From assembly GCF_003955715.1 (NCBI RefSeq), contig NZ_CP034463.1, positions 5,766,001-5,830,000 of the forward strand: a stretch of DNA of 64,000 nt, written 5' to 3'. This DNA is from Streptomyces aquilus (lineage in GTDB: Bacteria; Actinomycetota; Actinomycetes; Streptomycetales; Streptomycetaceae). The notes under the pieces are model-generated. The model did no database searches. It was given only the letters and a program-made list of their open reading frames with translations, and was not told the DNA's origin. Both the position numbers and the translations under genes were made by a program. Of this stretch, positions 41,438 through 50,565 are shown one piece after another; position 1 is the stretch's first letter; each line of letters starts with the position of its first letter.

Positions 41438-42169
41438 TCACAGCCCCCACAACCCCTTGCCCAGCGCCGTGACCCCGCCCGTCAGCGCGAGCAGCAGGAC
41501 CAGCAGGCGGGCCCGCTGCTCGGGGATGCGCGAGGCGAGCGTCCTGCCGATGACGCCGCCCGCCGTCATGGCCGCGACCACCGCGATCCACCTCGGCGCG
41601 CTCAGCTCCGGCACCCCGTTCGCCGCGACCGAGAAGGCGTTGACGACCACGCCGTAGAACATCGCGTTCGGCACGAACTCCCGTACCGTCCAACCGGCGT
41701 TGAGGGCGTACAACGACACCGGCGGGCCGCCCACGCCCGCCGCAGAGTTCATGAAACCGCCCGCCGCCCCGGCCACAACCGCACCTTTCGTGCCGCGCAG
41801 GGCCGGGAGGCGGGCGCCGCGCATGACCAGGAGGACGGCGACGGTCACCAGTCCTCCCATGACCAACAGGAGCACAGGTTCCGGGAGTCGGCGTGTCATC
41901 CAGGCGCCCGCGGGCACCGTGCAGGCCGCCGCCACGCACAGCGGCACCATCGCGGCCGGGCGCACCCGCCGCCACCCGCCCACCAGCCCGACGACACAGA
42001 TGATCCCCGAGGCACAGTTGGCGAGCACCACCCCCTGCGCCGGTCCGAGCAGCAGGATCAGGGCGGGTACGGCGACCAGGGCGAAGCCCATGCCGGTGAG
42101 CCACTGGACGGAGGAGCCGAGCAGAACGATGCCTCCCAGCAGTACGTCGCCCTGCCAGTCGCCTGTCAT
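41438..42169 (-). CDS. TauE/SafE-family membrane permease
   Basis: A 243-residue protein of seven to eight TM helices. LLGGIVLLGSSVQWLTGMGFALVAVPALILLLGPAQGVVLANCASGIICVVGL is repeat one. KGAVVAGAAGGFMNSAAGVGGPPVSLYAL is repeat two with the characteristic G-x-GGP motif. Family members export sulfite, sulfoacetate or related organosulfur anions; the substrate here is not known. The ATG has AAGGAG 8 bases upstream. The 3' end abuts the Uma2 remnant stop codon, and the gene diverges from the second NB-ARC gene. Confidence 0.88.
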   Translation of the reverse strand: MTGDWQGDVLLGGIVLLGSSVQWLTGMGFALVAVPALILLLGPAQGVVLANCASGIICVVGLVGGWRRVRPAAMVPLCVAAACTVPAGAWMTRRLPEPVLLLVMGGLVTVAVLLVMRGARLPALRGTKGAVVAGAAGGFMNSAAGVGGPPVSLYALNAGWTVREFVPNAMFYGVVVNAFSVAANGVPELSAPRWIAVVAAMTAGGVIGRTLASRIPEQRARLLVLLLALTGGVTALGKGLWGL

Positions 42170-42232
42170 GGTTCGGTCTCCTTCGCCCGGAACGTGGTGC
42201 GTCTGCGTGCTCGCGGGCGCCATGATGACCGT

Positions 42233-44308
42233 ATGACGGGGGAGTCGGGGGCCGAGGCGGTGGGTCGGCGGTCCATCGCGGCCGGGCAGGGAGTACGGCA
42301 GGCGCTGACCGGGGACGGCTCGGTCGCGCTGTACGCCGAGAAGTCGGTGAACCTTCCGGCGGAGGCGTTCGCGCTGCCGGCCACGGCGCCCGAGGGGCTG
42401 GTGAACCTGCCGGACCGGACGTCGCTGTTCGTGGGCCGCGCGCGGGAACTGGCGCTTCTCGACGAGGCGTTCAGGGAGGCGAACGGGGTCGTCGTCCAGG
42501 CCGTCCACGGGCTCGGCGGCATCGGCAAGTCGACGCTGGCGGCGCACTGGGCGGCGGGGCGCGTGGGGTCGTACAACCCGGTCTGGTGGATCACCGCGGA
42601 GACGGCGGCCGATCTGGACACGGGGCTCGCGGAGTTGGCGGTCGCCTTGCAGCCGGCGCTGCGGGACGTGCTCTCCCGGGAGGCGTTGCGGGAGCGGGCG
42701 GTGCAGTGGCTGGCGCGGCACGAGGGGTGGCTGCTGGTGCTGGACAACGTGGCCGATCCGGCGGATGTACGGGGGCTGTTGGGGCGGGCCACGGGCGGGC
42801 GGTTCCTGGTCACGACGCGGCGGGCCAGTGGGTGGCACAAGATGGCGCGGCCCCTGGCGCTGGACGTGCTGTCACCTGCGGAGGCGGCCGAGCTGTTCGC
42901 GCGGATCGACGGGCCGGGGGAGGAAGTCGACGTACTGTGCCGGGAGTTGGGGTATCTGCCGCTGGCCGTCGAGCAGGCAGCCGCCTACTGCGCGGAGGCG
43001 GGGATCTCGGCGGGGCGGTATCTGGAGCTGCTGGGCGCCTATCCCGAGGAGGTGTTCGCGCAGTCGGCGGAGGGGACCGATCAGGACCGTACGGTGGCGC
43101 GGGTGTGGCGGGTCTCCTTGGACCGGCTGGCCGATACGCCGTTGGCGGGGCGGATTCTGGGGGTGGTGGGGTGGTGGGCGTCGGAGGGGATTCCGCGGGC
43201 CTATCTGGAGGCGATGGGGACGCCGGTGGAGGTCACGGAGGCCGTGCGGCGGCTGGCCGCGCACAGTCTGGTCAAGGTGCATGAGGACGACACGATCTCG
43301 GTGCATCGGCTGGTGCAGGCGGTGGCGCGGGCGGAGGGCGGGGCGGGGCATGACGCCGCCCTCGTGCTGCTGAGCAACGCCGACAGGTTCCGCGGCATCG
43401 ACGCGGACGTGCGGTGGCTCACGCATCTGGAGGCGCTCGCCGGTCACACCGATCCGGAGAGCGACGGCGAGCACGAAGCCTGGCTGTTCAACCTGGGCGG
43501 GCTCAAGTCCTCCCAGGAGTACGGGCACAGCCGCAGGACGGAACTGCACGAGCGGGCGGTGGCGGCGGCGGAGCGCGCGTTCGGGCCCCGTGCCGAGTTC
43601 ACCTTCTCGTTTCGCCGGAACCGTGCCGAAGGCTATGGGTACGCCGGTGATCACGCCCGCGCGATCGAGTTGCTGGAGCGGGATCTGGCCGACCACGCGC
43701 GGGTGTTCGGCGCGCGAAACCCGGGGACGTTCGAGATCCGGGCGGACCTGGCCGAAGTTCTCCTGGACGCGGGACAGTTGCAGGAGGCGCTGAAGCTGGC
43801 GAAGAGGAACGCGACGCGAGCCGAACGGGTCCTGGGGAGCGAACACGAGGTCGCTCTCGGGGTGTGGTCGGCGTGGGCCAAGGCGCTGCGGTACAGCGTC
43901 GAGGAGGACGACGGCGCCCACGCGGCCGAAGCCGCCCACGCGATCGAGACATGGCTGGCCAGGGTCGAGGCGGCCCAGGGCGAGGACAACAGGTTCTACG
44001 ACCATGTCCACTGGGAGCTCATCTGGGTCCGCGCGGCCGCCGGGGACATCGAGGAGGCCACGGTTCTCTTCGAGCGGTGCATCGCGCGCAGGGAGCGTCT
44101 CTACGGTGAGACCAGCCGGGCCGCCCTCAACACCCGCCGGGCGTTCGCCACGTTCCTGTGGGGTACGGTCGGCGCCTCCGACCGCGCCCGCGAGCTGCTC
44201 GCCCAGCTCATCGCCGACTGGGAACGACTGCTGGGCGAGACCCCGCATCTCGAAGAGCTCCGAGCGCACTACGCCCGTCTGGCCTCCCCACCGGAAGCGA
44301 CCGGCTGA
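42233..44308 (+). CDS. NB-ARC/TPR protein (second NLR-like gene)
   Basis: A 691-residue STAND NTPase. A short N-terminus GRRSIAAGQGVRQALTGDGSVALYAEKSVNLP precedes VGRARELALLDEAF, Walker A GLGGIGKS (93-100), VWWITAET, Walker B LLVLDN (167-172), TTRRASGW, GYLPLAVEQAAAY, and HRLVQAVARA at the end of the winged helix. The C-terminal half is divergent TPR-like helices (HARAIELLERDLADHARVFG, GDIEEATVLFERCIARRERLYG). It parallels the NLR-like gene at 37 kb motif by motif but lacks the trypsin domain, so its effector must be the N-terminal segment or a partner. Confidence 0.88.
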   Translation: MTGESGAEAVGRRSIAAGQGVRQALTGDGSVALYAEKSVNLPAEAFALPATAPEGLVNLPDRTSLFVGRARELALLDEAFREANGVVVQAVHGLGGIGKSTLAAHWAAGRVGSYNPVWWITAETAADLDTGLAELAVALQPALRDVLSREALRERAVQWLARHEGWLLVLDNVADPADVRGLLGRATGGRFLVTTRRASGWHKMARPLALDVLSPAEAAELFARIDGPGEEVDVLCRELGYLPLAVEQAAAYCAEAGISAGRYLELLGAYPEEVFAQSAEGTDQDRTVARVWRVSLDRLADTPLAGRILGVVGWWASEGIPRAYLEAMGTPVEVTEAVRRLAAHSLVKVHEDDTISVHRLVQAVARAEGGAGHDAALVLLSNADRFRGIDADVRWLTHLEALAGHTDPESDGEHEAWLFNLGGLKSSQEYGHSRRTELHERAVAAAERAFGPRAEFTFSFRRNRAEGYGYAGDHARAIELLERDLADHARVFGARNPGTFEIRADLAEVLLDAGQLQEALKLAKRNATRAERVLGSEHEVALGVWSAWAKALRYSVEEDDGAHAAEAAHAIETWLARVEAAQGEDNRFYDHVHWELIWVRAAAGDIEEATVLFERCIARRERLYGETSRAALNTRRAFATFLWGTVGASDRARELLAQLIADWERLLGETPHLEELRAHYARLASPPEATG

Positions 44309-44460
44309 TCACCCTCCGTACCTTGTCCCCTTCCTGGCTCTCCCCTGCATCTCACCTGCACCACCCCTAACCAGCGCCACGCGAACCTGGAGTCACTTCC
44401 GAAGCGGAGCACCGAAAACCGCACCGGGAGCCAACCCCCCTCGCCCGCACTGGAGATGAG

Positions 44461-44970
44461 ATGACCCCTCGCCCGATAACCAAGCGTGTAGCCGTCGTCA
44501 CCGCCGGTGCCCTCGTCGCCGTCGGCACCTTCGCCGCCGGGGTCGGTGTCGCCGGGCCGGAGAAGCAGCAGCACGCCAAGAAGCCCGCCAAGGCCGAGAT
44601 CGCCGCCCTCTTCGACGGCTGGAACGCCGCCCTGCGAACCCGCGACGCCGAGACCGTCGCCGACCGGTACGCCAAGGACGCGGTGCTGCTGCCGACCGTC
44701 TCCAACAAGGTCCGCACCGACCACGCCGGCATCGTCGACTACTTCGAGCACTTCCTCAAGAACAAGCCGGTCGGCAAGAAGATCGAGACGCACATCAACG
44801 TCCTCGACGCCAACTCCGCCCTCGACGCGGGCGTGTACGAGTTCACGCTCACCGACCCCGACACCGGCGCCAAGCGCGTCGTCAAGGCCCGCTACACCTA
44901 CGAGTACGAGAAGCGCGACGGCAAGTGGAAGATCGTCAACCACCACTCTTCGGCGATGCCCGAAGGCTGA
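44461..44970 (+). CDS. exported SnoaL-like / SgcJ-EcaC family protein
   Basis: A 169-residue protein. RPITKRVAVVTAGALVAVGTFAAGVGVAG is a probable signal peptide or anchor. The cone-shaped NTF2-like domain follows: IAALFDGWNAALRTRDAETVADRYAKDAVLLPTVSNKVRTDHAGIVDYFEHFL, then NVLDANSALDAGVYEFTL and ARYTYEYEKRDGKWKIVNHHSS. SgcJ/EcaC and CaMKII-association-domain proteins share this order. Ligand unknown. Its last 35 bp overlap the convergent histidine kinase gene. The 152 bp before it show no clear signal. Confidence 0.85.
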   Translation: MTPRPITKRVAVVTAGALVAVGTFAAGVGVAGPEKQQHAKKPAKAEIAALFDGWNAALRTRDAETVADRYAKDAVLLPTVSNKVRTDHAGIVDYFEHFLKNKPVGKKIETHINVLDANSALDAGVYEFTLTDPDTGAKRVVKARYTYEYEKRDGKWKIVNHHSSAMPEG

Positions 44971-46279
44971 TCCGCACCACCAGCCCACCCCCTGGCGCAT
45001 CCGCCAGTGTCACGGTCCCGCCGTCGTCGGTCACCAGTTGTTTGACGACGGCGAGGCCGAGTCCCGACCCGGAGCGCCCGGTCAGACCCTGGCCGCGCCA
45101 GAAGCGGTCGAAGGCGCGGGACTTCTCCGCGTCGGACATGCCCGGCCCCTGGTCCCGCACGGTCAGCAGGATCTCGTCGCCCCGCGCCTCGTGGGCGACC
45201 GTGATCGTGGCGCCGTCCGGCGACACCTCCAGGGCATTCGAGAGCACGTTGTCCAGCACCTGGTCCAGATGACCGGGGCTGGCCAGCACCAGCAGCCGGC
45301 CGTCGGCGGTACTCCCCCCCAGCGCGATGGTGACTCCGCGCTCGTCGGCGGCCGGCCTCCACACGTCGAGGCGTTCGGCGACGATGTCCCCGAGCGACAA
45401 CGGCTCCGCGGCCGACACCTTCGCCTCCGCCCGCGCCAGCACCAGCAGCCCGTTCACCAGGCGGCTCATCCGGACCACCTCGGCCGTCGCCTGCTCCACG
45501 TCCTCCCGTACGAACTCGTCGTCCACGCCGTCCGCGATGTTGTCCAGGGACAGCCGCAACGCCGTCAGGGGCGTGCGGAGTTGATGGGAGGCGTCCGCCA
45601 CGAAGATGCGCTGGGAGGCGACCAGGGTGTCCAGGCGTTCCGCGCCCTGGTTCAGGGTGCGGGCCAGCGTCTGGGTCTCCGGCGGGCCCGTCACCGGCGA
45701 GCGCGCGGTCAGGTCGCCGTCGCTGAACTTGCTGGCCATGGCGTTGAGTTCGCGGAGCGGGGCGGTGATCCGGCGGGCGGCGTACGCGCCGATCGCGGCG
45801 GCGGCCGCGATGACCAGCACGGCGAGCCCGGCCCGGAAGCCCCAGATGCTCCAGAGCCGCCTGGTCATGTCCGAGGTCGAGAAAACGATCCGTACGGCGG
45901 CCTTCTCGCCCTCGACGGGGACGGTGACCGTCAGATGGCTGCCCCAGACGAAGTCGGAACCCCAGTCGGTGGTCGGCTTGCCGTCCCGCACGGCCCGGGT
46001 CAGCGCCGCGTCCGCGACGGGAGTCCTCAGCTTCGGGTCACAGGCGGCCGTGGGCGTCGCCTGGACGTCGCCGTACGCTCTGGCGACGTCGTGCAGGGCC
46101 TGGCACGAGGAACTGGTGCCGTTGCCCAGCAGCACCGCCATGGTGTTCGCCTCGCGCAGGAGGGACTGCTCGGTGTCGTCCCGGAGCTGATCCGTGAGCG
46201 TGAACGCCACCGGCACCGTGAACAGCAGGATCGCCACCGCGACGAGCAGGATGTAACTCTGGATGAGCTGCCGGTTCAT
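44936..46279 (-). CDS. EnvZ/PhoR-type sensor histidine kinase
   Basis: A 447-residue kinase. TM1 (SYILLVAVAILLFTVPVAFTL) and TM2 (GFRAGLAVLVIAAAAAIGAYAARRI) flank a periplasm-equivalent domain of about 115 residues with two Cys. A HAMP-like segment follows, then HisKA FVADASHQLRTPLTALRLSLDNI (phospho-His), N-box LDNVLSNALEVS, VRDQGPGMSD and GSGLGLAVVKQLV. It starts inside the response regulator stop (4-bp overlap). The 3' end overlaps the convergent SgcJ-like gene by 35 bp. Confidence 0.93.
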   Translation of the reverse strand: MNRQLIQSYILLVAVAILLFTVPVAFTLTDQLRDDTEQSLLREANTMAVLLGNGTSSSCQALHDVARAYGDVQATPTAACDPKLRTPVADAALTRAVRDGKPTTDWGSDFVWGSHLTVTVPVEGEKAAVRIVFSTSDMTRRLWSIWGFRAGLAVLVIAAAAAIGAYAARRITAPLRELNAMASKFSDGDLTARSPVTGPPETQTLARTLNQGAERLDTLVASQRIFVADASHQLRTPLTALRLSLDNIADGVDDEFVREDVEQATAEVVRMSRLVNGLLVLARAEAKVSAAEPLSLGDIVAERLDVWRPAADERGVTIALGGSTADGRLLVLASPGHLDQVLDNVLSNALEVSPDGATITVAHEARGDEILLTVRDQGPGMSDAEKSRAFDRFWRGQGLTGRSGSGLGLAVVKQLVTDDGGTVTLADAPGGGLVVRISLRASPKSGG

Positions 46280-46962
46280 GAGGGCGACGCGTCCCCTGCG
46301 ATCTCCAGCCGGAAGCCGACGCCCCGTACCGCCTCGATGGTGACGGCGCCCGCCAGCTTCCGCCGCAGGGCCGCCACATGGACGTCGAGGGTCTTGGTCG
46401 GGCCGAACCAGTTCGCGTCCCAGACCGCTTCCATGATCTGCTCGCGCGACATCAGCGCGCCGGGCTCCTCGGTGAGGAAGGCCAGCAGGTCGTACTCCTT
46501 GGGGGCGAGGGCCACCTCCGCGCCGTCCAAGCGGACCCGGGCCGCCTTGCGGTCGATGGTGAGGCGGCTGCCGTAGCGGTCGGGACCGGCCGCCGCGACC
46601 TCGGTGCGCGGCTGGGCGCGGCGCATCACCGCCCTTATCCGCGCGATGACCTCCCGCACCCCGAACGGCTTCGAGACGTAGTCGTCCGCGCCGAGCTCCA
46701 GGCCGACCACCCGGTCCGTCTCGTCGCTGCGCGCGCTGATCACGATGATCGGCACGTTCCCGCGCTCGCGCAGCGCCTTGCACACGTCGAGGCCGTCGGT
46801 GTCGGGCAGACCGAGATCGAGGAGTACGACGTCGTAGGGCTCCGCGTGCCCCAGGGCCGCCCCGCCCGTGGTGACCCAAGCCACCTCGAAGCCGTAACGC
46901 AGCAGTCCGCGCCGGAGCGACTCGGCGACCGGCTCATCGTCTTCCACCAGCAGTACGCGCAC
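46276..46962 (-). CDS. OmpR-type response regulator
   Basis: A 228-residue regulator. Its receiver has MRVLLVEDDEPVAESLRRGLLR, phosphoacceptor VVLLDLGLPDTDG, ISARSDETDRVVGLELGADDYVSKPF. The winged helix has LTIDRKAARVRLDGAEVALAPKEYDLLAFLTEEPGALMSREQIMEAVW and VDVHVAALRRKLA-like residues near the end. It is the first gene of the two-component operon and is divergent from ask across a 216-bp gap. Confidence 0.94.
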   Translation of the reverse strand: MRVLLVEDDEPVAESLRRGLLRYGFEVAWVTTGGAALGHAEPYDVVLLDLGLPDTDGLDVCKALRERGNVPIIVISARSDETDRVVGLELGADDYVSKPFGVREVIARIRAVMRRAQPRTEVAAAGPDRYGSRLTIDRKAARVRLDGAEVALAPKEYDLLAFLTEEPGALMSREQIMEAVWDANWFGPTKTLDVHVAALRRKLAGAVTIEAVRGVGFRLEIAGDASPS

Positions 46963-47132
46963 AGGCGAACCCTAGTGCTTGAAGTTTAAAGACGGCCGGT
47001 GGCGGGTGACCTGGACCACTTTGCCGAGTGTTCATCGTCCGGGTGGGCAGGGTCGTGCTGGGCGTCCGGGTCTCACCATGTGGCATCACGAAGGTCGATT
47101 TCGGACGCTCGTTAGACTGAGCCGACCGCAGT

Positions 47133-47146
47133 ACATATGCGTATGT
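47133..47146. promoter_or_regulatory. palindrome ACATATGCGTATGT upstream of ask
   Basis: Near-perfect inverted repeat (ACATA-TGCG-TATGT) 33 bp before the ask start, AT-rich against its surroundings. TAGACT at 47113-47118 is a possible -10 just upstream. It is a candidate operator for the ask-asd operon. Confidence 0.4.
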
Positions 47147-47178
47147 GCGGATAGTGACTGACTGAGCGAGGAGCGCAC

Positions 47179-48456
47179 GTGGGCCTTGTCGTGCAGAAGT
47201 ACGGAGGCTCCTCCGTAGCCGATGCCGAGGGCATCAAGCGCGTCGCCAAGCGGATCGTGGAAGCGAAGAAGAACGGCCACCAGGTGGTCGTCGTCGTTTC
47301 CGCGATGGGCGACACGACGGACGAGCTGATCGATCTCGCCGAGCAGGTATCCCCGATGCCTGCCGGGCGTGAGTTCGACATGCTGCTGACCGCCGGAGAG
47401 CGTATCTCCATGGCCCTGCTGGCCATGGCGATCAAAAACCTGGGCCACGAGGCCCAGTCGTTCACCGGCAGCCAGGCGGGTGTCATCACCGACTCGGTCC
47501 ACAACAAAGCGCGGATCATCGACGTCACGCCGGGCCGCATCCGGGAGTCCCTCGACAAGGGCAACATCGCCATCGTCGCGGGCTTCCAGGGCGTCAGCCA
47601 GGACAAGAAGGACATCACCACGCTCGGCCGCGGCGGTTCCGACACCACGGCCGTGGCGCTGGCCGCCGCCCTCGACGCCGAGGTGTGCGAGATCTACACC
47701 GACGTGGACGGCGTGTTCACCGCCGACCCGCGCGTGGTGAAGAAGGCGAAGAAGATCGACTGGATCTCCTTCGAGGACATGCTGGAGCTCGCGGCCTCCG
47801 GTTCCAAGGTGCTGCTCCACCGCTGTGTGGAGTACGCCCGCCGCTACAACATCCCGATCCACGTCCGGTCCAGCTTCAGCGGGTTGCAGGGCACGTGGGT
47901 CAGCAGTGAGCCCATCAAGCAGGGAGACAAGCCGGTGGAGCAGGCCATCATCTCCGGTGTCGCGCACGACACCTCCGAGGCCAAGGTGACGGTCGTCGGC
48001 GTGCCGGACAAGCCGGGCGAGGCCGCGACGATCTTCCGGGCGATCTCCGACGCCGAGATCAACATCGACATGATCGTGCAGAACGTGTCCGCCGCCTCCA
48101 CCGGTCTGACGGACATCTCCTTCACCCTCCCCAAGGCCGAGGGCCGCAAGGCCATCGACGCCCTGGAGAAGCACAAGGAGGGCATCGGCTTCGAGTCGCT
48201 GCGCTACGACGACCAGATCGGCAAGATCTCCCTCGTCGGCGCCGGCATGAAGACCAACCCGGGCGTGACCGCGACCTTCTTCGAGGCGCTGTCCGAGGCG
48301 GGCGTGAACATCGAGCTGATCTCGACCTCCGAGATCCGCATCTCGGTCGTCACCCGCGCCGACGACGTCAACGAGGCCGTCCGCGCCGTCCACACCGCCT
48401 TCGGGCTCGACTCCGACAGTGACGAGGCCGTCGTCTACGGAGGCACCGGGCGATGA
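47179..48456 (+). CDS. ask: aspartate kinase (alpha subunit)
   Basis: A 425-residue aspartokinase that starts the lysine/threonine/methionine branch. [25 protein letters not shown] is the kinase start, then [45 protein letters not shown] and [17 protein letters not shown]. Two ACT domains ([17 protein letters not shown] and [22 protein letters not shown]) follow and give feedback control by lysine plus threonine. The GTG start follows GAGGAG. It overlaps asd by 4 bp. An internal start probably makes a separate beta subunit. Confidence 0.97.
   Translation: MGLVVQKYGGSSVADAEGIKRVAKRIVEAKKNGHQVVVVVSAMGDTTDELIDLAEQVSPMPAGREFDMLLTAGERISMALLAMAIKNLGHEAQSFTGSQAGVITDSVHNKARIIDVTPGRIRESLDKGNIAIVAGFQGVSQDKKDITTLGRGGSDTTAVALAAALDAEVCEIYTDVDGVFTADPRVVKKAKKIDWISFEDMLELAASGSKVLLHRCVEYARRYNIPIHVRSSFSGLQGTWVSSEPIKQGDKPVEQAIISGVAHDTSEAKVTVVGVPDKPGEAATIFRAISDAEINIDMIVQNVSAASTGLTDISFTLPKAEGRKAIDALEKHKEGIGFESLRYDDQIGKISLVGAGMKTNPGVTATFFEALSEAGVNIELISTSEIRISVVTRADDVNEAVRAVHTAFGLDSDSDEAVVYGGTGR
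47921..47937 (+). promoter_or_regulatory. internal ribosome site and start for aspartokinase beta subunit
   Basis: AGGGAGA (47921-47927) is followed 7 bases later by an in-frame GTG (47935-47937) at codon 253 of ask. Translation from there gives a 173-residue protein, (V)[18 protein letters not shown]..., consisting of the two ACT domains. Corynebacterium aspartokinase uses an in-frame GTG at the equivalent place to make its regulatory subunit, so an alpha2-beta2 enzyme is likely here. Confidence 0.75.
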
Positions 48457-49511
48457 CCAGCCCACCGACGCTCGCGGTCGTGGGAGCGACCGGAGCCGTC
48501 GGCACGGTCATGCTCCAGATCCTGTCCCAGCACGCGGACATCTGGGGCGAGATCCGCCTGATCGCCTCCCCGCGCTCGGCCGGCCGCAAGCTGGCCGTGC
48601 GCGGCGCGGAGGTCGAGGTCGTGGCCCTCACCGAGGAGGCCTTCGACGGGGTCGACGTCGCCATGTTCGACGTACCCGACGAGGTCTCCGCGCAGTGGGC
48701 GCCGATCGCCGCGGCGCGCGGGGCGATCGTCGTGGACAACTCGGGCGCCTTCCGGATGGACCCGGAAGTGCCCCTCGTCGTCCCCGAGGTCAATCCGCAC
48801 GCCGCCCGGGTGCGGCCGCGCGGCATCATCGCCAACCCGAACTGCACGACCCTGTCGATGATCGTCGCCCTGGGCGCGCTGCACGCTGAGTTCGGGCTGC
48901 GTGAGCTGGTGGTGTCGTCGTACCAGGCGGTGAGCGGGGCCGGGCGGGCCGGCGTGGAGACACTGCGGCAGCAGCTCGCCCTGGTCGCCGGTACGGAACT
49001 GGGGACGCACCCCGGGGACGTACGCCGGGCCGTGGGCGACAACACCGGGCCGTTCCCGGAGCCGGTCGCGCTGAACGTCGTGCCGTGGGCCGGGTCGCTG
49101 CGCGAGGACGGCTGGTCGTCGGAGGAGATGAAGGTGCGGGACGAGTCCCGCAAGATCCTCGGCCTGCCCGAACTGCCCGTCGCCGTCACCTGTGTGCGGG
49201 TCCCGGTGGTCACCACGCACTCGCTGACCGTCCACGCCCGCTTCGAGGGCGAGGTCACCGTCGCCAAGGCGCGGGAGATCCTCGCCACCGCCCCGGGCGT
49301 CGTACTGTTCGACAACCCGGCGGCCGGGGAGTTCCCGACGCCCGCCGACGTCGTCGGCACCGATCCCACCTGGGTGGGGCGGGTGCGCCGGGCGCTCGAC
49401 GACCCGACCGCCCTCGAACTCTTCGTGTGCGGCGACAACCTCCGCAAGGGCGCGGCGCTCAACACCGCGCAGATCGCCGAGCTGGTCGCGGCCGAATTCA
49501 CGGGCGGCTGA
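48453..49511 (+). CDS. asd: aspartate-semialdehyde dehydrogenase
   Basis: A 352-residue NADPH enzyme, second step of the aspartate pathway. [19 protein letters not shown] is the dinucleotide fold and [16 protein letters not shown] carries catalytic Cys131. [18 protein letters not shown] and [17 protein letters not shown] (acid/base His region) follow. It is translationally coupled to ask. Several hairpins follow the stop codon. Confidence 0.97.
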   Translation: MTSPPTLAVVGATGAVGTVMLQILSQHADIWGEIRLIASPRSAGRKLAVRGAEVEVVALTEEAFDGVDVAMFDVPDEVSAQWAPIAAARGAIVVDNSGAFRMDPEVPLVVPEVNPHAARVRPRGIIANPNCTTLSMIVALGALHAEFGLRELVVSSYQAVSGAGRAGVETLRQQLALVAGTELGTHPGDVRRAVGDNTGPFPEPVALNVVPWAGSLREDGWSSEEMKVRDESRKILGLPELPVAVTCVRVPVVTTHSLTVHARFEGEVTVAKAREILATAPGVVLFDNPAAGEFPTPADVVGTDPTWVGRVRRALDDPTALELFVCGDNLRKGAALNTAQIAELVAAEFTGG

Positions 49512-49890
49512 GCGCGACCGGTTTGTAAGATCTGTGAACCAAGTGTGAGCCGGTCGATGGTCCGGACCACTTGCTGCGGACGTCGTTGTCGTCCGAAGAT
49601 TTTCCTCCCCGCTCTCCGCAACCGCGTGAAGGGCGGGGAGCGTCTTTGCGAACGCCCTTCGAAGGGCGTACGCCCTCTCGGGGGTGCGGGGATGCTGCAA
49701 GGGGCGTGGGGACGCCCCGAATCATTCTGGACATAGGGGAAGAGCGGGTAGGCATGAGGGCGCTTGACGCACGGTCAGTAGTGCTGCCTGACACAAGACG
49801 GGGGGCTGTCTCGCGTGACATGGCGCGGTCCGACACAAAAGTGACGCCCGGCACGTACAACCCTTACGGGGGTAGCCGTGTCCAACTGGC
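49512..49890 (+). other. asd-sigma factor gap with three hairpins
   Basis: No gene is seen in this 379-bp region. Three structures stand in a row: a likely asd terminator (49605-49640), a perfect 18-bp palindrome ACGCCCTTCGAAGGGCGT (49652-49669), and a hairpin GGGGCGT-GGGG-ACGCCCC (49701-49718). The second half up to the sigma gene presumably contains its promoter, which could not be assigned. Confidence 0.7.
49605..49640 (+). terminator. terminator after asd
   Basis: CTCCCCGC (49605-49612) pairs with GCGGGGAG (49633-49640) around a 20-base loop, followed by CGTCTTTGC. Moderate stability; it is the first of three hairpins behind the ask-asd operon. Confidence 0.55.
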
Positions 49891-50565
49891 GTGGCAGAGG
49901 TACTCGACTTCAGCGCGGCACGTGGCGGTACGGCCCTTCGGCCCCGCCCCGCAGCCCTACGACCCCGCATGCCCGGCACGCCCGGCGGCATGCCGGTGAT
50001 CGCGCCCATGCCCGCAGCGCGGCCCGCCCGCATTCCGAACCAGCGCGACGGCGCCGAGGACGCCACGGCGGCCGGCACGACCGTCGACCACCTCACCGAG
50101 ACGTACCGGGCGCACTACAGCTCCCTGCTGCGTCTCGCCGCCCTCCTCCTCGACGACACCGCCTCCTGCGAGGACGTCGTCCAGGAGGCCTTCATCCGCG
50201 TCCACTCCGCGCGCAAACGCGTCCGCGACCGCGACAAGACGCTCGCGTACCTGCGCCAGACGGTCGTCAACCTCTCCCGCTCGGCCCTGCGCCGCCGCAT
50301 CCTCGGACTGAAGCTGCTGTCCAAGCCGATGCCGGACATGGCGAGCGCCGAGGAGGGGGCGTACGACCAGCTGGAGCGCGACTCCCTCATCAAGGCGATG
50401 AAGGGACTCCAGCGCCGCCAGCGCGAGGTCCTCGTCCTGCGCTACTTCGCGGACATGACCGAGGCACAGGTCGCCGAGACCCTCGGCATCTCCCTGGGCT
50501 CGGTGAAGGCGTACGGCTCCCGCGGCATCGCCGCGCTGCGCGTCGCCATGGAGGCACCGGCATGA
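49891..50565 (+). CDS. SigE-family (ECF) RNA polymerase sigma factor
   Basis: A 224-residue sigma factor with a Pro/Ala/Arg-rich N-terminal extension of about 60 residues. Region 2 is LTETYRAHYSSLLRLAALLLDDTASCEDVVQEAFIRVHS. Region 4 is LIKAMKGLQRRQREVLVLRYFADMTEAQVAETLGISLGSVKAYGSRGIAALRVAM. That fits the SigE/SCO-type group of actinomycetes. GTG start. It overlaps the following membrane protein gene by 4 bp (ATGA), so that protein is the likely anti-sigma factor or partner. Confidence 0.9.
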   Translation: MAEVLDFSAARGGTALRPRPAALRPRMPGTPGGMPVIAPMPAARPARIPNQRDGAEDATAAGTTVDHLTETYRAHYSSLLRLAALLLDDTASCEDVVQEAFIRVHSARKRVRDRDKTLAYLRQTVVNLSRSALRRRILGLKLLSKPMPDMASAEEGAYDQLERDSLIKAMKGLQRRQREVLVLRYFADMTEAQVAETLGISLGSVKAYGSRGIAALRVAMEAPA

